Positions 17,165 to 25,923 of a stretch of DNA of 34,137 bases are shown here, one piece after another. The notes beneath the pieces were generated by a model. It made no database searches. It was not told the origin of the DNA and worked only from the letters and a program-made list of their open reading frames with translations. A program made the translations under genes and the position numbers. How positions within the stretch are numbered: position 1 is the stretch's first letter; each line of letters starts with the position of its first letter. The stretch is taken from contig JAFSHK010000010.1 of the NCBI GenBank assembly GCA_017440375.1, positions 1 through 34,137 of the forward strand, read 5' to 3'. This DNA comes from Lachnospiraceae bacterium. GTDB lineage: Bacteria > Bacillota > Clostridia > Lachnospirales > Lachnospiraceae.

Positions 17165-17554
17165 TTACTTATTACTGTACATATTGGATAATTTTCTCAA
17201 ATTCATATAATACAGCTTCAGACTCTTACGTGCTTTGCTATATCGGTAAGCATACACAATATAAGATATAACAGCGTAACCACCTACCACAACGGCATAT
17301 AGCAGCAACACATTTTTGCCAAACTCCAATAAGTCCATTTTGTAAATATCCATCATAAAGATTTCAAAATCGTAAAAAATGTACATGGCAAAAACCACTA
17401 CAAATGCAATCGTTGCACTTATAATGGATTTTAAAACCTGCCATCCTATATAATCGCTACGGAAAAAATTTCCGATCGCAATATTCTTCTTCCCATCGTT
17501 AGCCTCATAAGATGCCAACTTAGTCATCAGAATGACGCGTTCTTCATTTAACAT
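17165..17554 (-). CDS. Small two-helix membrane protein of unknown function
   Basis: A 129-aa protein: a soluble N-terminal part (1-38), two transmembrane helices (about 42-62 and 82-105) and a basic C-terminal tail (RYSKARKSLKLYYMNLRKLSNMYSNK). No domain is recognised. It pairs with the polytopic protein immediately downstream (26-nt gap), suggesting a two-component membrane complex. The ATG is preceded by GGGAG at 10 nt. Confidence 0.82.
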   Translation of the reverse strand: MLNEERVILMTKLASYEANDGKKNIAIGNFFRSDYIGWQVLKSIISATIAFVVVFAMYIFYDFEIFMMDIYKMDLLEFGKNVLLLYAVVVGGYAVISYIVYAYRYSKARKSLKLYYMNLRKLSNMYSNK

Positions 17555-17581
17555 AGGATTAATTCTCCCAATCTATCTAAC

Positions 17582-17989
17582 TTAATTTAAAAACCGCATT
17601 TTCGGATTATCTCTTGGATCCTTCTTCGGCTGTGGTTTTGGTTTCTCCGGCATCTTGATGCTATCATTTAATTTATGTGCCATCGTATTCTTACATTTAT
17701 CACAGAAACGACCACAACGAATCGGCGCTTCACAGTTCTCACAATATAAAACAATTCCGGAACCTTCTGCCAATTCCAAACGTTCTTCACGAAGCCACTG
17801 CTGAATCTGGCTAGTAGAAACATCACATGCTTCTGCCACCTGTGGAATCGTTGCATGATGATTATCCATGATATATGTTTTTACTTCCTGGAATTTTCTT
17901 TCCATTTCTTCTCTACACTGCATACAAATCGGCGGTCCAGATACATAGTTAAAAATCTTTCCGCATTTTCTACAATTCCGTACATTCAT
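17582..17989 (-). CDS. yvyF: Flagellar-operon protein YvyF (TIGR03826-type)
   Basis: A 135-aa protein with an N-terminal zinc-ribbon (Cys6, Cys9, Cys22, Cys25), a small HTH (ATIPQVAEACDVSTSQIQQWLREERLE, about 49-75) and a second Cys cluster (YCENCEAPIRCGRFCDKC). It has a Pro/Lys-rich tail. This order matches YvyF of Bacillus, which lies by comF and flgM and has been linked to flagellar gene control. Here it follows comF directly. ATG 17989 is preceded by GGGAGGAAACACT. The DNA-binding role is inference from the HTH. Confidence 0.88.
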   Translation of the reverse strand: MNVRNCRKCGKIFNYVSGPPICMQCREEMERKFQEVKTYIMDNHHATIPQVAEACDVSTSQIQQWLREERLELAEGSGIVLYCENCEAPIRCGRFCDKCKNTMAHKLNDSIKMPEKPKPQPKKDPRDNPKMRFLN

Positions 17990-18004
17990 AGTGTTTCCTC
18001 CCAC

Positions 18005-18733
18005 TCACATACTATTTCCAATTGCAAGTGCTGCAAAATAAATCCGTTTAACCCCTGCCCTACGCAGCTCCCTCGCCATGGCATCAATTGTACTTCCTGT
18101 TGTATAAATATCATCAATAATTACAATCGTACTTAATTTTACATCATTATGACAGATTTTGAAAGCCTTTTTCAAATTATTTTGTCTTTCTTGTGCAGAT
18201 AAATCCTTCATAGGTGCAGTTTTGCGTACTCTCTTGATTAAATTTTTTTCTACCGGTATTCCCAGACGTCTCCCAAGCTCATCTGCCAGCACTTCTGCCT
18301 GATTATATCCTCTGATTCTTTTCTTGGAATCATGGATCGGAACCGGTATCAGTGCATCCGGATTTAATGCCAATATTCGTCTTCCCAGAATACATGCCAT
18401 ACGTTCTCCGTAATAGGCCGCATATTCCTGCCTTCCCTTGTATTTAAACCGATAAATCGAATCTACAATACTAGGATAAGAAAAAAGTGCCATCCCCCTG
18501 TCATACCTATGCTCTTTCATCGAACAGTCATGACAAAACACTGCTCTTTTTTCTTTTAGTTCCTTTCCACACTTCTGGCAAAAAGGAGCTTTATTATATA
18601 CAATTTTCCCTTTACATTCCTCACAGATGAGGCTTCCGAACGGCTTAACAGCCTTATCACAGACGGGACATCTTCGTGGATAGATGAAATCCAAAATCAG
18701 CCCCCAGAAATCTTTGATATGATTTATACTCAT
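18005..18733 (-). CDS. comF: ComF family phosphoribosyltransferase-like protein
   Basis: A 242-aa protein. Three Cys pairs or quartets at the N-terminus (CPVC, CEEC, CQKC and CHDC, residues about 20-75) form a zinc-binding part. A type I phosphoribosyltransferase fold follows, with the PRPP loop in IVIIDDIYTTGSTIDAM near the C-terminus. ComFC is needed for handling single-stranded DNA during natural transformation in Bacillus and other species. It lies between recD2 and yvyF on one strand, consistent with that order in other Firmicutes. No other competence gene is in the window. Confidence 0.93.
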   Translation of the reverse strand: MSINHIKDFWGLILDFIYPRRCPVCDKAVKPFGSLICEECKGKIVYNKAPFCQKCGKELKEKRAVFCHDCSMKEHRYDRGMALFSYPSIVDSIYRFKYKGRQEYAAYYGERMACILGRRILALNPDALIPVPIHDSKKRIRGYNQAEVLADELGRRLGIPVEKNLIKRVRKTAPMKDLSAQERQNNLKKAFKICHNDVKLSTIVIIDDIYTTGSTIDAMARELRRAGVKRIYFAALAIGNSM

Positions 18734-18791
18734 GCTTGTATCTATTCCTTTATAATATCATTTCTCTTTTATTATCACTTTTCTTATAATA

Positions 18792-21053
18792 TCATTTCTC
18801 TTCCGGTATCAATTCTTTAATTCGCTCCGACAGACCGGTGAATCGTCTGTTCTGATAATTGTTATCCACCATTTCCTGCAAAATAGCACTGCTTCCTAAA
18901 ATAGTAACGCAGTTTCTTGCTCTGGTAACGCCTGTATATAACAGATTTCGATTAAACAACATCTTAGGACCTGTAAGAAGCGGCATAATAACTGCCGGAT
19001 ATTCACTTCCCTGCGATTTATGTATCGTTATCGCATAGGCAAGTTCAATTTCATCCAATTGCGCAAACGGGTAGGTGACACGACGGTGTTCATCAAATTC
19101 CACAATAACATTTCGTGTATACTCGTTAATTTCCAGAATCACACCGATATCACCATTAAAGACCCCCAACCCTTTGTCTATCGGAATCCCATACTTGCTG
19201 ACGACTTCCCACTCCAACTGATAGTTGTTTTTAATCTGCATTACTTTATCTTTTTCCCGCAAAAGAGTACTTCCGCTTACATATTCTTTCTTCTTATCAG
19301 ACGGCGGATTTAGATATTTCTGCAAAATGCCATTCAGTGTTTCCACACCTAGCATACCTTTTCGCATCGGTGTCAAAACCTGAATATCGTATGGCTGTGC
19401 TCCAACATAAGGCGGTAATTTTTCCAAAATCAACTGAATCATGTGCTTGTAGATAACATTTACGTCATTTCGTTCCAGAAAAAAGAAGTCCTTGCTTTTA
19501 TTATCCAGCACAATGTCTTCTCCTGCATGGATTCTGTGTGCATTCAGAATAATATCACTTTCGGTTGCCTGACGAAAAATTTTCTCTAACATAACAACCG
19601 AAAATCGTTCACTCCGAATCAAATCCTGCAAAACTTGTCCCGGACCCACTGACGGAAGCTGATTTACATCTCCTACTAAGATTAAACGCGTACCAACGGA
19701 AACCGCCTTCAAAAGTGCCTGAAAAAGAAAAATATCTACCATCGACATTTCATCTATAATAATAACATCTGCTTCTAAAGGATTCGCTTCATTGCGTTCA
19801 AATCGTGCCGCTTTACTCTCCTGCGCCGCCACACCATTCAATTCCAATAAACGGTGAATTGTTTTGGCTTCGTAACCAGTAGTTTCTGTCATTCTTTTGG
19901 CCGCACGCCCTGTCGGTGCTGCCAGAAAAATATCCATTTCTTCTGATAAAAAATAACGAATCATCATATTGATTGTAGTTGTTTTTCCGGTTCCCGGTCC
20001 GCCGGACAATATCAAAATGCCGTTTTGAATACTTTCCAGAACTGCTTTACGTTGTAAATCATCCAATTCAATTTCCAACTCTTTTTCAAGTGTTTCTATT
20101 TTCTGCATGATTTTTTTCTCTTGCGAAGGTAAAAAATCTTCTGTCACAGAAACATTTAAGTCATGAAGCATTTTGGCACAATTAAGTTCTGCATAATAAT
20201 ATGTCATCGCATAAACTTTGCGTTCCGTTTCTTCTCCTGTCAGCATTTTAATCACTACTTTTTTATCCATTGCCAGATTTTGAAGTTGCGGTTCCATAAC
20301 TGCCGGCTCCAATTCCAGTAACTCACCTGCTTTTTTCAGCAAATTGCTATCTGTCAGATAGCAGTGTCCTTCCGCACCTGCCTGCAAAAGTGTATACAAA
20401 ATACCGCTTCGAATGCGATAATCCGAGTCGGTATGAATTCCTATTTTGGATGCAATTTCGTCCGCAATACGAAAGCCAATTCCATCAATATCCTCCGCAA
20501 GCTGATATGGATTTTCTTTCATAACACCATACAGATTCATTCCATACGCTTCATAAATTCGAATTGCCAATGTATTAGAAATCCCGTATTTCTGCAGAAA
20601 AGTCATGGCTTCTCTGGCGTCTCTTTTCTCATAAACCTGTATCGCAATTTCTCTGGCCTTTCGTTCACTGATGCCTTTGATTTCCGCAAGTCTTTCCGGT
20701 TCTTCCTCGATAATTCGGAATGTATCATTACCAAATTTTTTGACAATTCTTGCCGCCAAAGCTTCTCCGACACCTTTAATGGCACCGGAACCCAAATAAC
20801 GCTCCATACTAACAGCATCGTCCGGTTCCACAATCCGATAATGCTCTATCTTGAATTGTTCTCCATATACCGGATGCGCTGTATAGTTTCCTTCCGCTTC
20901 TATCGTTTCCCCTTGGTCTAGCGTTTTCAATGTGCCGACACAAGTTATCTCTTCCCCATCGGAAACAAGGTTAAATACCGCGTATCCATTTTCTGTATTA
21001 CGATATATAATATGTTCAATATATCCTTTTATTTTTTCTAAGCTATTGTCCAT
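18792..21053 (-). CDS. recD2: RecD2-type 5'-3' DNA helicase
   Basis: A 753-aa SF1B helicase. The N-terminal RecD2-specific region (1-330) has an OB-like start and helix-hairpin-helix repeats (IKGVGEALAARIVKKFG, IKGISERKAREIA, IDGIGFRIADEIA). The motor has Walker A at 351-359 (GGPGTGKTT), Walker B IIDEMSMVD, LVGDVNQLPSVGPGQVL, and the C-terminal motif AYAITIHKSQGSEYPAVIMP. It lacks any RecB partner nearby, typical of RecD2, which acts alone in replication-fork and mismatch repair. It is separated from the flagellar genes upstream by a terminator and followed by comF with a 58-nt gap. Confidence 0.96.
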   Translation of the reverse strand: MDNSLEKIKGYIEHIIYRNTENGYAVFNLVSDGEEITCVGTLKTLDQGETIEAEGNYTAHPVYGEQFKIEHYRIVEPDDAVSMERYLGSGAIKGVGEALAARIVKKFGNDTFRIIEEEPERLAEIKGISERKAREIAIQVYEKRDAREAMTFLQKYGISNTLAIRIYEAYGMNLYGVMKENPYQLAEDIDGIGFRIADEIASKIGIHTDSDYRIRSGILYTLLQAGAEGHCYLTDSNLLKKAGELLELEPAVMEPQLQNLAMDKKVVIKMLTGEETERKVYAMTYYYAELNCAKMLHDLNVSVTEDFLPSQEKKIMQKIETLEKELEIELDDLQRKAVLESIQNGILILSGGPGTGKTTTINMMIRYFLSEEMDIFLAAPTGRAAKRMTETTGYEAKTIHRLLELNGVAAQESKAARFERNEANPLEADVIIIDEMSMVDIFLFQALLKAVSVGTRLILVGDVNQLPSVGPGQVLQDLIRSERFSVVMLEKIFRQATESDIILNAHRIHAGEDIVLDNKSKDFFFLERNDVNVIYKHMIQLILEKLPPYVGAQPYDIQVLTPMRKGMLGVETLNGILQKYLNPPSDKKKEYVSGSTLLREKDKVMQIKNNYQLEWEVVSKYGIPIDKGLGVFNGDIGVILEINEYTRNVIVEFDEHRRVTYPFAQLDEIELAYAITIHKSQGSEYPAVIMPLLTGPKMLFNRNLLYTGVTRARNCVTILGSSAILQEMVDNNYQNRRFTGLSERIKELIPEEK

Positions 21054-21079
21054 AAACAGTTCCCATATATATTAAATGC

Positions 21080-21109
21080 AAATAGGCTGCCAAAATCAGC
21101 AGCCTATTT
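21080..21109 (-). terminator. Terminator downstream of the mbl-flagellar operon
   Basis: Minus-strand AAATAGGCTGC / GCAGCCTATTT, a perfect 11-bp stem with an 8-nt loop. The following U-tract is interrupted (GCATTTAATATAT), so read-through into recD2 is possible. Confidence 0.75.
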
Positions 21110-21139
21110 CTATCGCAATTATGTATCTTCTTTCACAAA

Positions 21140-21505
21140 TTAATCCAGATTATAGTTTCTCTTCATCTGTGTGTATAACATCTGTGCAAGAGAATTATCA
21201 CCAGCACTTTCATCAGTCATCTGTGCAGCAAGATTTTGAACTACCGTATCCTGAAAACAATTTACCATATTCTGTGCATAGCCCTCATCTGCCTCTTCAT
21301 CACTGAATAATTTGGTCGTTTTCTGCATTTCTTTGAACACCTGCTCCCAAAGATATGCTTCAAATTCTTTACAGGCTTCTAATAACTCATCATCTTCTAC
21401 CTCAGAAGTAGCTGCCCGATTTAACTGACCCTCTAATTCTTTTGTTTTATCTGTATTGGTATCCACCAGATAATTTGTATAACTTGAAATTCCTGCAATA
21501 TCCAT
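21140..21505 (-). CDS. flgJ: Flagellar rod-binding protein (FlgJ N-terminal domain)
   Basis: A 121-aa protein with the rod-binding motif: LLEACKEFEAYLWEQVFKEMQKT (about 43-65), then a long helix with YAQNMVNCFQDTVVQNLAAQM. It lacks the muramidase domain found on proteobacterial FlgJ. It would chaperone or cap rod assembly in the periplasm-equivalent space. It follows the flgG-like gene by 44 nt; the ATG is behind GGGGAGGAATAACCT. Confidence 0.88.
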   Translation of the reverse strand: MDIAGISSYTNYLVDTNTDKTKELEGQLNRAATSEVEDDELLEACKEFEAYLWEQVFKEMQKTTKLFSDEEADEGYAQNMVNCFQDTVVQNLAAQMTDESAGDNSLAQMLYTQMKRNYNLD

Positions 21506-21549
21506 AGGTTATTCCTCCCCAGAAAAGTTACGAAGTAATTTTTCTGTTA

Positions 21550-22368
21550 TTAACGTTTCAGATTGTTAGCAGTTTCCATCATAGAATCAGATGTTGTGAT
21601 TGCTTTGGAATTCATTTCATAAGCACGCTGCGCCACAATCAGGTTAACCATTTCATCCGCTACAGAAACATTGGAGCCTTCCAAATATCCCTGAATTACT
21701 CTACTTTTCTTCACGTTAGCATTTGTCTCCTCATTGATAGCACGTCCACTTGCATCTGTTGCAGAAAGAAGTGTATCTCCATGTCTTGCTAAACCACCCG
21801 CATTATTAAACTGGTAAACACCGATTTTAATACCGATAGACTGTGGATTATTACTTTCATCCGGATAGCAAATTTCACCATCAGCTGTAATAGAGAGTCT
21901 GTTCGCAATATATGTACGTGATAAGGAAATCGGTCTTCCTGCTGAATTAAGTACCGGAAGTCCATCCTGATTTGTTAATGTCATTCCTCCGTTACTGCCA
22001 ATTGCCCATGTGAAATCACCGTTTCTTGTATAATATGTTTCACCATCTTCGCCTCTTACTGCAAAGAAGCCATCACCTTCAATTGCAAATGCGGTATCAC
22101 TTGCTGACTCCAGCAAACTACCCTGTGAATAAATATTATTAATGGAAGATGTTCTTACACCAAGACCTACTTGTGAAGTAGTTGGCTTCGGATCTCCGTT
22201 TGCTGTTGTTGTCTGTGTCTGCAATGTTTGGTAAAGCAAAGATTTAAATTCTGCCTTCTGTACCTTATATCCTGCTGAGTTAACATTTGCCAGATTGTTC
22301 GCAATTGTATCTACATTTGTCTGCTGAGCATTCATACCAGTTGCTGCTGACCATAAGCTTCTAACCAT
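21550..22368 (-). CDS. flgG: Flagellar rod protein FlgG-like (FlhP in Bacillus naming)
   Basis: A 272-aa flagellar hook-basal body family protein. The conserved N-terminus MVRSLWSAATGMNAQQTNVDTIANNLANVNSAGYK and the C-terminus NVSVADEMVNLIVAQRAYEMNSKAI, which pair as a coiled coil, are both complete. The middle domain carries IEGDGFFAVR and YYTRNGDFTW. It likely forms part of the distal rod. It is next to a second family member and mbl, the same arrangement as mbl-flhO-flhP in Bacillus. Confidence 0.92.
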   Translation of the reverse strand: MVRSLWSAATGMNAQQTNVDTIANNLANVNSAGYKVQKAEFKSLLYQTLQTQTTTANGDPKPTTSQVGLGVRTSSINNIYSQGSLLESASDTAFAIEGDGFFAVRGEDGETYYTRNGDFTWAIGSNGGMTLTNQDGLPVLNSAGRPISLSRTYIANRLSITADGEICYPDESNNPQSIGIKIGVYQFNNAGGLARHGDTLLSATDASGRAINEETNANVKKSRVIQGYLEGSNVSVADEMVNLIVAQRAYEMNSKAITTSDSMMETANNLKR

Positions 22369-22398
22369 TTATCTGTTCCATCCTTTCCCCCATATATT

Positions 22399-23175
22399 TT
22401 AGATTCTACCTGTCTGATTTACTGCATTTTCTAATGTACTGTCATAAGTAGTAATTAATTTCTGATTTGCTTCGTACTGTCTCTGAATGGTAATCATATT
22501 TACCATTTCAGTAACAACAGAAATATTTGCCATTTCTAAATAACCAGAGTGAATTTCCGCTTCTGAATCCATCTCTTCTGCACCTTCAACTGTCTGGAAA
22601 TAATTTTCTCCGTATCTTTCCAGATAATTGTAATCTTCAAAATCCGTTATTTGAAGAGTTCCAACATTTGCACCTGCCTGATAAATATTCCCATCACGGT
22701 CAATGCTTATATCTTCTGCTGTATTAAGTTTAATTCTTCTTCCTCTCTCACCTAATACATAATCGCCATCCTGCGTTACCAGATAGCCCTGTGCATTCAT
22801 AGTAAAATTACCATCTCTGGTATACATAGTCGACGTCTCACCGGCTTTGTTAGTATATTCTACCGTAAAGAAACCATTACCTGAAATAGCCAAGTCCAAC
22901 ACATTTCCTGTTTCTTTAATGCCACCCTCTGAATAGTCAACATAGTTCTCGCCAATTTTAACGCCAAGTGACATATTACCAAGCTTCTGCGGAAGGTTTC
23001 CAGCTTCTGATGTATCTTTAATCTTATAAGCCAAAACCTCATCAAATGACTGACTGGTAGCTCCTTCTTTTTTAAAACCAATCGTATTGGCATTTGCCAG
23101 ATTGTTGGTCATAATGTCCATTCTATTCTGCTCATTCAGCATGCCTGTGTAGGCGGTGTATAAACCTTTAAGCAT
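22399..23175 (-). CDS. flgF: Flagellar rod protein FlgF-like (FlhO in Bacillus naming)
   Basis: A 258-aa member of the same family as its neighbour, starting MLKGLYTAYTGMLNEQNRMDIMTNNLANANTIGFKKEG and ending NISVVTEMVNMITIQRQYEANQKLITTYDS. The middle has ISGNGFFTVEY and YTRDGNFTMNAQGYLVT. Assignment as FlgF rather than FlgG rests on shorter length, first position and gene order; the two are hard to separate without a tree. 30 nt separate it from the downstream gene. Confidence 0.88.
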   Translation of the reverse strand: MLKGLYTAYTGMLNEQNRMDIMTNNLANANTIGFKKEGATSQSFDEVLAYKIKDTSEAGNLPQKLGNMSLGVKIGENYVDYSEGGIKETGNVLDLAISGNGFFTVEYTNKAGETSTMYTRDGNFTMNAQGYLVTQDGDYVLGERGRRIKLNTAEDISIDRDGNIYQAGANVGTLQITDFEDYNYLERYGENYFQTVEGAEEMDSEAEIHSGYLEMANISVVTEMVNMITIQRQYEANQKLITTYDSTLENAVNQTGRI

Positions 23176-23212
23176 TGTACTCCCCTTTCCCTTATGCGGG
23201 TAAAAACCTTCT

Positions 23213-24205
23213 TTAGTCTTCTCTGTATCCTGCTAAGAATTCTACATATTTACCTGTTCCAATCGCAACGGCTGTCATCGGGTCTTCTGCCGTCATGGTG
23301 TTGATACCTGTTTTGGCTGCAATTAAATCTTCCAGACCACGTAATAAACTTCCGCCACCTGTCAAAACAATTCCTCGATCAGCAATATCTGCTGCTAATT
23401 CCGGTGGAGTTTTCTCAAGTACACTGTGAATTGTTTCTACAATCTGAACGGTCGTTTCATGCAAAGCTTCTTCGGTTTCTTCGGAAGAAACTTTTACCGT
23501 TCTCGGAAGACCTGTTACAAGGTTACGTCCTCTGACATCCATGTAATCTACTTCCGGTCTTTTATAAGCAGAGCCGATTTTAATTTTTAAATCTTCGGCT
23601 GTTCTTTCACCAATCAACAAGTTGTGTTTCTTACGCATATAACGCACGATTGCTTCATCAAAATCGTCACCTGCAATTTTGATAGAAGCACTTACAACAG
23701 TACCTCCAAGAGAGATAACCGCGATATCGGATGTACCACCACCGATATCTACAATCATATTTCCACATGGTTTGGAAATATCAATACCTGCACCAATAGC
23801 TGCTGCAATCGGTTCTTCTATAATAGATACTTCTCTGGCTCCTGCCTGATAAGTAGCATCTTCTACTGCTTTCTTCTCTACTTCTGTAACACCACTCGGT
23901 ACACATACTGCGATACGAGGTTTACGGAAGGTTTTTTTACCAAGTGCTTTCTGAATGAAATATTTCATCATCTTCTCTGTTACCTGATAATCAGAAATAA
24001 CACCTTGACGTAGCGGTCTAACTGCTACGATATTGCCCGGTGTTCTACCAAGCATCAATCTGGCATCTTCACCAATTGCCTTAATTTTATTTGTATCTCT
24101 ATCAAAAGCCACAACAGATGGCTCCTTTAACACTACACCTTTACCTCTAATATAAACCAAAATACTAGCGGTTCCCAAATCGATTCCGATATCTGTATAC
24201 TGCAT
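23213..24205 (-). CDS. mbl: Actin-like cell-shape protein, MreB/Mbl family
   Basis: A 330-aa bacterial actin that directs lateral wall synthesis. The phosphate-1 motif IGIDLGTASILVYI (about 7-20), the phosphate-2 motif MIVDIGGGTSDIAVISL (about 149-165), the connect motif IIEEPIAAAIGAG and the adenosine motif IVLTGGGSLLRGL (about 285-297) are all present. Its place before two rod genes is that of Bacillus mbl, hence the symbol; no mreC or mreD is adjacent, which argues against the mreBCD cluster. The ATG follows AAAGGGGAACG. It is first in the operon behind a good promoter. Confidence 0.93.
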   Translation of the reverse strand: MQYTDIGIDLGTASILVYIRGKGVVLKEPSVVAFDRDTNKIKAIGEDARLMLGRTPGNIVAVRPLRQGVISDYQVTEKMMKYFIQKALGKKTFRKPRIAVCVPSGVTEVEKKAVEDATYQAGAREVSIIEEPIAAAIGAGIDISKPCGNMIVDIGGGTSDIAVISLGGTVVSASIKIAGDDFDEAIVRYMRKKHNLLIGERTAEDLKIKIGSAYKRPEVDYMDVRGRNLVTGLPRTVKVSSEETEEALHETTVQIVETIHSVLEKTPPELAADIADRGIVLTGGGSLLRGLEDLIAAKTGINTMTAEDPMTAVAIGTGKYVEFLAGYRED

Positions 24206-24246
24206 TTTCTAACGTTCCCCTTTCTCCGGTATCTATATACATAATT

Positions 24247-24288
24247 TCCAATTGCACTCAAACTAAACATGCAAATCTGGCAATTGGA
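24247..24288 (-). repeat. Inverted repeat in the mbl 5' leader
   Basis: Perfect 9-bp arms TCCAATTGC (24247-24255) and GCAATTGGA (24280-24288), 24 nt apart, lie between the promoter and the mbl start. They could form an mRNA hairpin or bind a dimeric regulator. Function unknown. Confidence 0.6.
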
Positions 24289-24314
24289 TAGAATTGCGCA
24301 CTTTGCTGCATACC

Positions 24315-24342
24315 ATTATAACCTAAAGAAAGAGTTTTTCAA
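24315..24342 (-). promoter_or_regulatory. Promoter of the mbl-flagellar rod operon
   Basis: TTGAAA (24337-24342), a 16-nt spacer and consensus TATAAT (24315-24320) on the minus strand, about 110 nt upstream of mbl. A housekeeping-type promoter rather than a flagellar sigma-28 one. Confidence 0.75.
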
Positions 24343-24377
24343 AGTAATTTCATAAAATTTTTTTAAAATTAAGAAAT

Positions 24378-24430
24378 CAAAAAAAAGATGCCAAAAACAG
24401 AACGGGTCCATCCGTTCTATTTTCAGCATC
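24378..24430 (-). terminator. Terminator of the AraC-type regulator gene
   Basis: Minus-strand GATGCTGAAAATAGAACGG pairs imperfectly with CCGTTCTGTTTTTGGCATC around a 6-nt loop, followed by a run of seven T. A long, convincing intrinsic terminator about 40 nt after the stop. Confidence 0.88.
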
Positions 24431-24467
24431 CATGCTTATAATTTTATCGGCACGTTTTTTCAATTAC

Positions 24468-25313
24468 TTAACCTTTTTTTGCAATAATATTAACAAGTTT
24501 TTCTTTTCTATATACCCCCGGTGATACTCCATATTTCTTTTTAAACTGTGCCATAAATGTAGACAACGAGGAAAAACCACACACGAACCCTATATCCGTT
24601 ATGGAATAATCGGTTGTATCCAGTAGCACAACTGCCTTTTCTAATTTCTGCTCATTCATCCATAAATGTGGCGAACATCCAAATTCTTTCTGAAACTTTC
24701 TTTTTAACGTACTTACGCTCATATGCATTAAGTCAGCCAATTCTCCAATATCCTGGCATTGCAGAAACTTACTGTAAATATCATCTTTAAAACTTCTGTC
24801 TAGTAAAATAGCTCGCATAAAATTACTAAATTCACCTGTTTTATCTCCTTCTTGTATATATACAAGTAATTCCATAATTTTCAATCGAACAATATCATCA
24901 AATTCCTTCCGGTTTATCAATTCACAGATTTTATCCACCTCTTCCTTCATATATGAAACCATCTCTCCTTGATAAAACGGTGTCGGAAAACACACATGAA
25001 AATCTTGTAACTCAAAAATCTTTTTAAGAAAATCATCACTCAAAAATATAAGAAGACTATCATATCTGCCCTCACTTATTATTTGGTTCATAATATAATT
25101 GCCTTTACGAAAGAATGCATATTGCCCTTCCGAAATTGTAGCTTCAAAATCTTGATATACCAGCTTTTTGCTTCCGCGCAAAACTATAACCAACAAATTT
25201 TCTTCTACTTTTGTATAAATTCTTGAAGATTCATGTTCTATATATTTCTTATAAAATATCTGAGTTTGTGCATTCTTTTGCTCTTCGTTCATAAAGCTTT
25301 CAGGTACTCGCAT
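24468..25313 (-). CDS. AraC family transcriptional regulator
   Basis: A 281-aa protein. The N-terminal cupin-like part (about 35-110, VIVLRGSKKLVYQDFEATISEGQYAFFRKGNYIMN) resembles the ExsA/virulence-regulator sub-type of AraC sensors. The C-terminal double HTH (about 175-275) is clear: DIGELADLMHMSVSTLKRKFQKEFGCSPHLWMN, then SITDIGFVCGFSSLSTFMAQFKKKYGVSPGVYRK. The effector is unknown. It lies 27 nt downstream of the C_GCAxxG_C_C gene on the same strand and shares its terminator, so the pair is likely one operon. The ATG is not strongly preceded by an SD site. Confidence 0.93.
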   Translation of the reverse strand: MRVPESFMNEEQKNAQTQIFYKKYIEHESSRIYTKVEENLLVIVLRGSKKLVYQDFEATISEGQYAFFRKGNYIMNQIISEGRYDSLLIFLSDDFLKKIFELQDFHVCFPTPFYQGEMVSYMKEEVDKICELINRKEFDDIVRLKIMELLVYIQEGDKTGEFSNFMRAILLDRSFKDDIYSKFLQCQDIGELADLMHMSVSTLKRKFQKEFGCSPHLWMNEQKLEKAVVLLDTTDYSITDIGFVCGFSSLSTFMAQFKKKYGVSPGVYRKEKLVNIIAKKG

Positions 25314-25340
25314 GTGTTCTACCAGCTTCCTATTTGCAGT

Positions 25341-25793
25341 TTAATCACTTTGTTTTTCTACCAGAAAAAGTTGCAACATTTCCGCGGTTCTTCCAACCAT
25401 ATTCTTACAACGATTTCCAAATACATATTTATTAGCCTGTTCCAAGTCATTTTTCTTATTCAAATCTAATTGAATCAATTCGCGACAATCCGTTGCACCA
25501 AACTCTTCTTGAAATCTTTCTATAAACTCTTTACCCATTGCGTAGGCATTACCACGATTGGCAATCACTGTTGTTGAATCTTTCCCAAAGCATAATCCTA
25601 TTACCATCAATGCCCCCGAAAGACATCCACAAGTTTTTCCCTGCTTAGACATTCCGCCACCAAAAGGAACAGATAATGCAATTGCTTTTTCTTTATCCAA
25701 ACCGTATTCATCTGCAAACGCGAGTAAAACCGCTTGTGAACAATTACATCCATTGTCAAATAAACCCATTGCTTTTTCTTTTTTGTTTTCCAT
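25341..25793 (-). CDS. C_GCAxxG_C_C family redox-type protein
   Basis: A 150-aa protein with the spaced Cys pattern of this family: Cys16/Cys18 (NGCNCSQAVLLAF), Cys55/Cys57 in the variant CGCLSGALMVIG (family GCAxxG), then single Cys in ATDCREL and GNRCKNMV. The GGGM loop before the second Cys set is typical. Proteins of this family are thought to be redox-active or metal-binding; the exact function is unknown. ATG 25793 is chosen since GGAG lies 12 nt upstream, while ATG 25805 directly abuts it. Followed by an AraC regulator. Confidence 0.9.
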   Translation of the reverse strand: MENKKEKAMGLFDNGCNCSQAVLLAFADEYGLDKEKAIALSVPFGGGMSKQGKTCGCLSGALMVIGLCFGKDSTTVIANRGNAYAMGKEFIERFQEEFGATDCRELIQLDLNKKNDLEQANKYVFGNRCKNMVGRTAEMLQLFLVEKQSD

Positions 25794-25858
25794 AGTTAAA
25801 TGCATCTCCTTATCATTTGATGCATTTAATTTATCAGACTACTTCTATCATTTCTTAT

Positions 25859-25889
25859 GAAAAGGGCTCATTTATTATCTAAATGAGCT
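25859..25889 (-). terminator. Probable terminator of uvrA
   Basis: GCTCATTTA / TAAATGAGC forms a perfect 9-bp stem with a 5-nt loop. On the minus strand it is followed by CCTTTTC, a short U-run. It lies 35 nt after uvrA. Confidence 0.6.
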
Positions 25890-25923
25890 CATATTTCATA
25901 AATCAGGTATAATTTTATTCTAT

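Noticed and set aside
20364..20921. 185-codon plus-strand frame inside recD2
   Set aside because: Antisense shadow with Phe/Asn/Ser-rich composition and no start signal; recD2 is intact across it.
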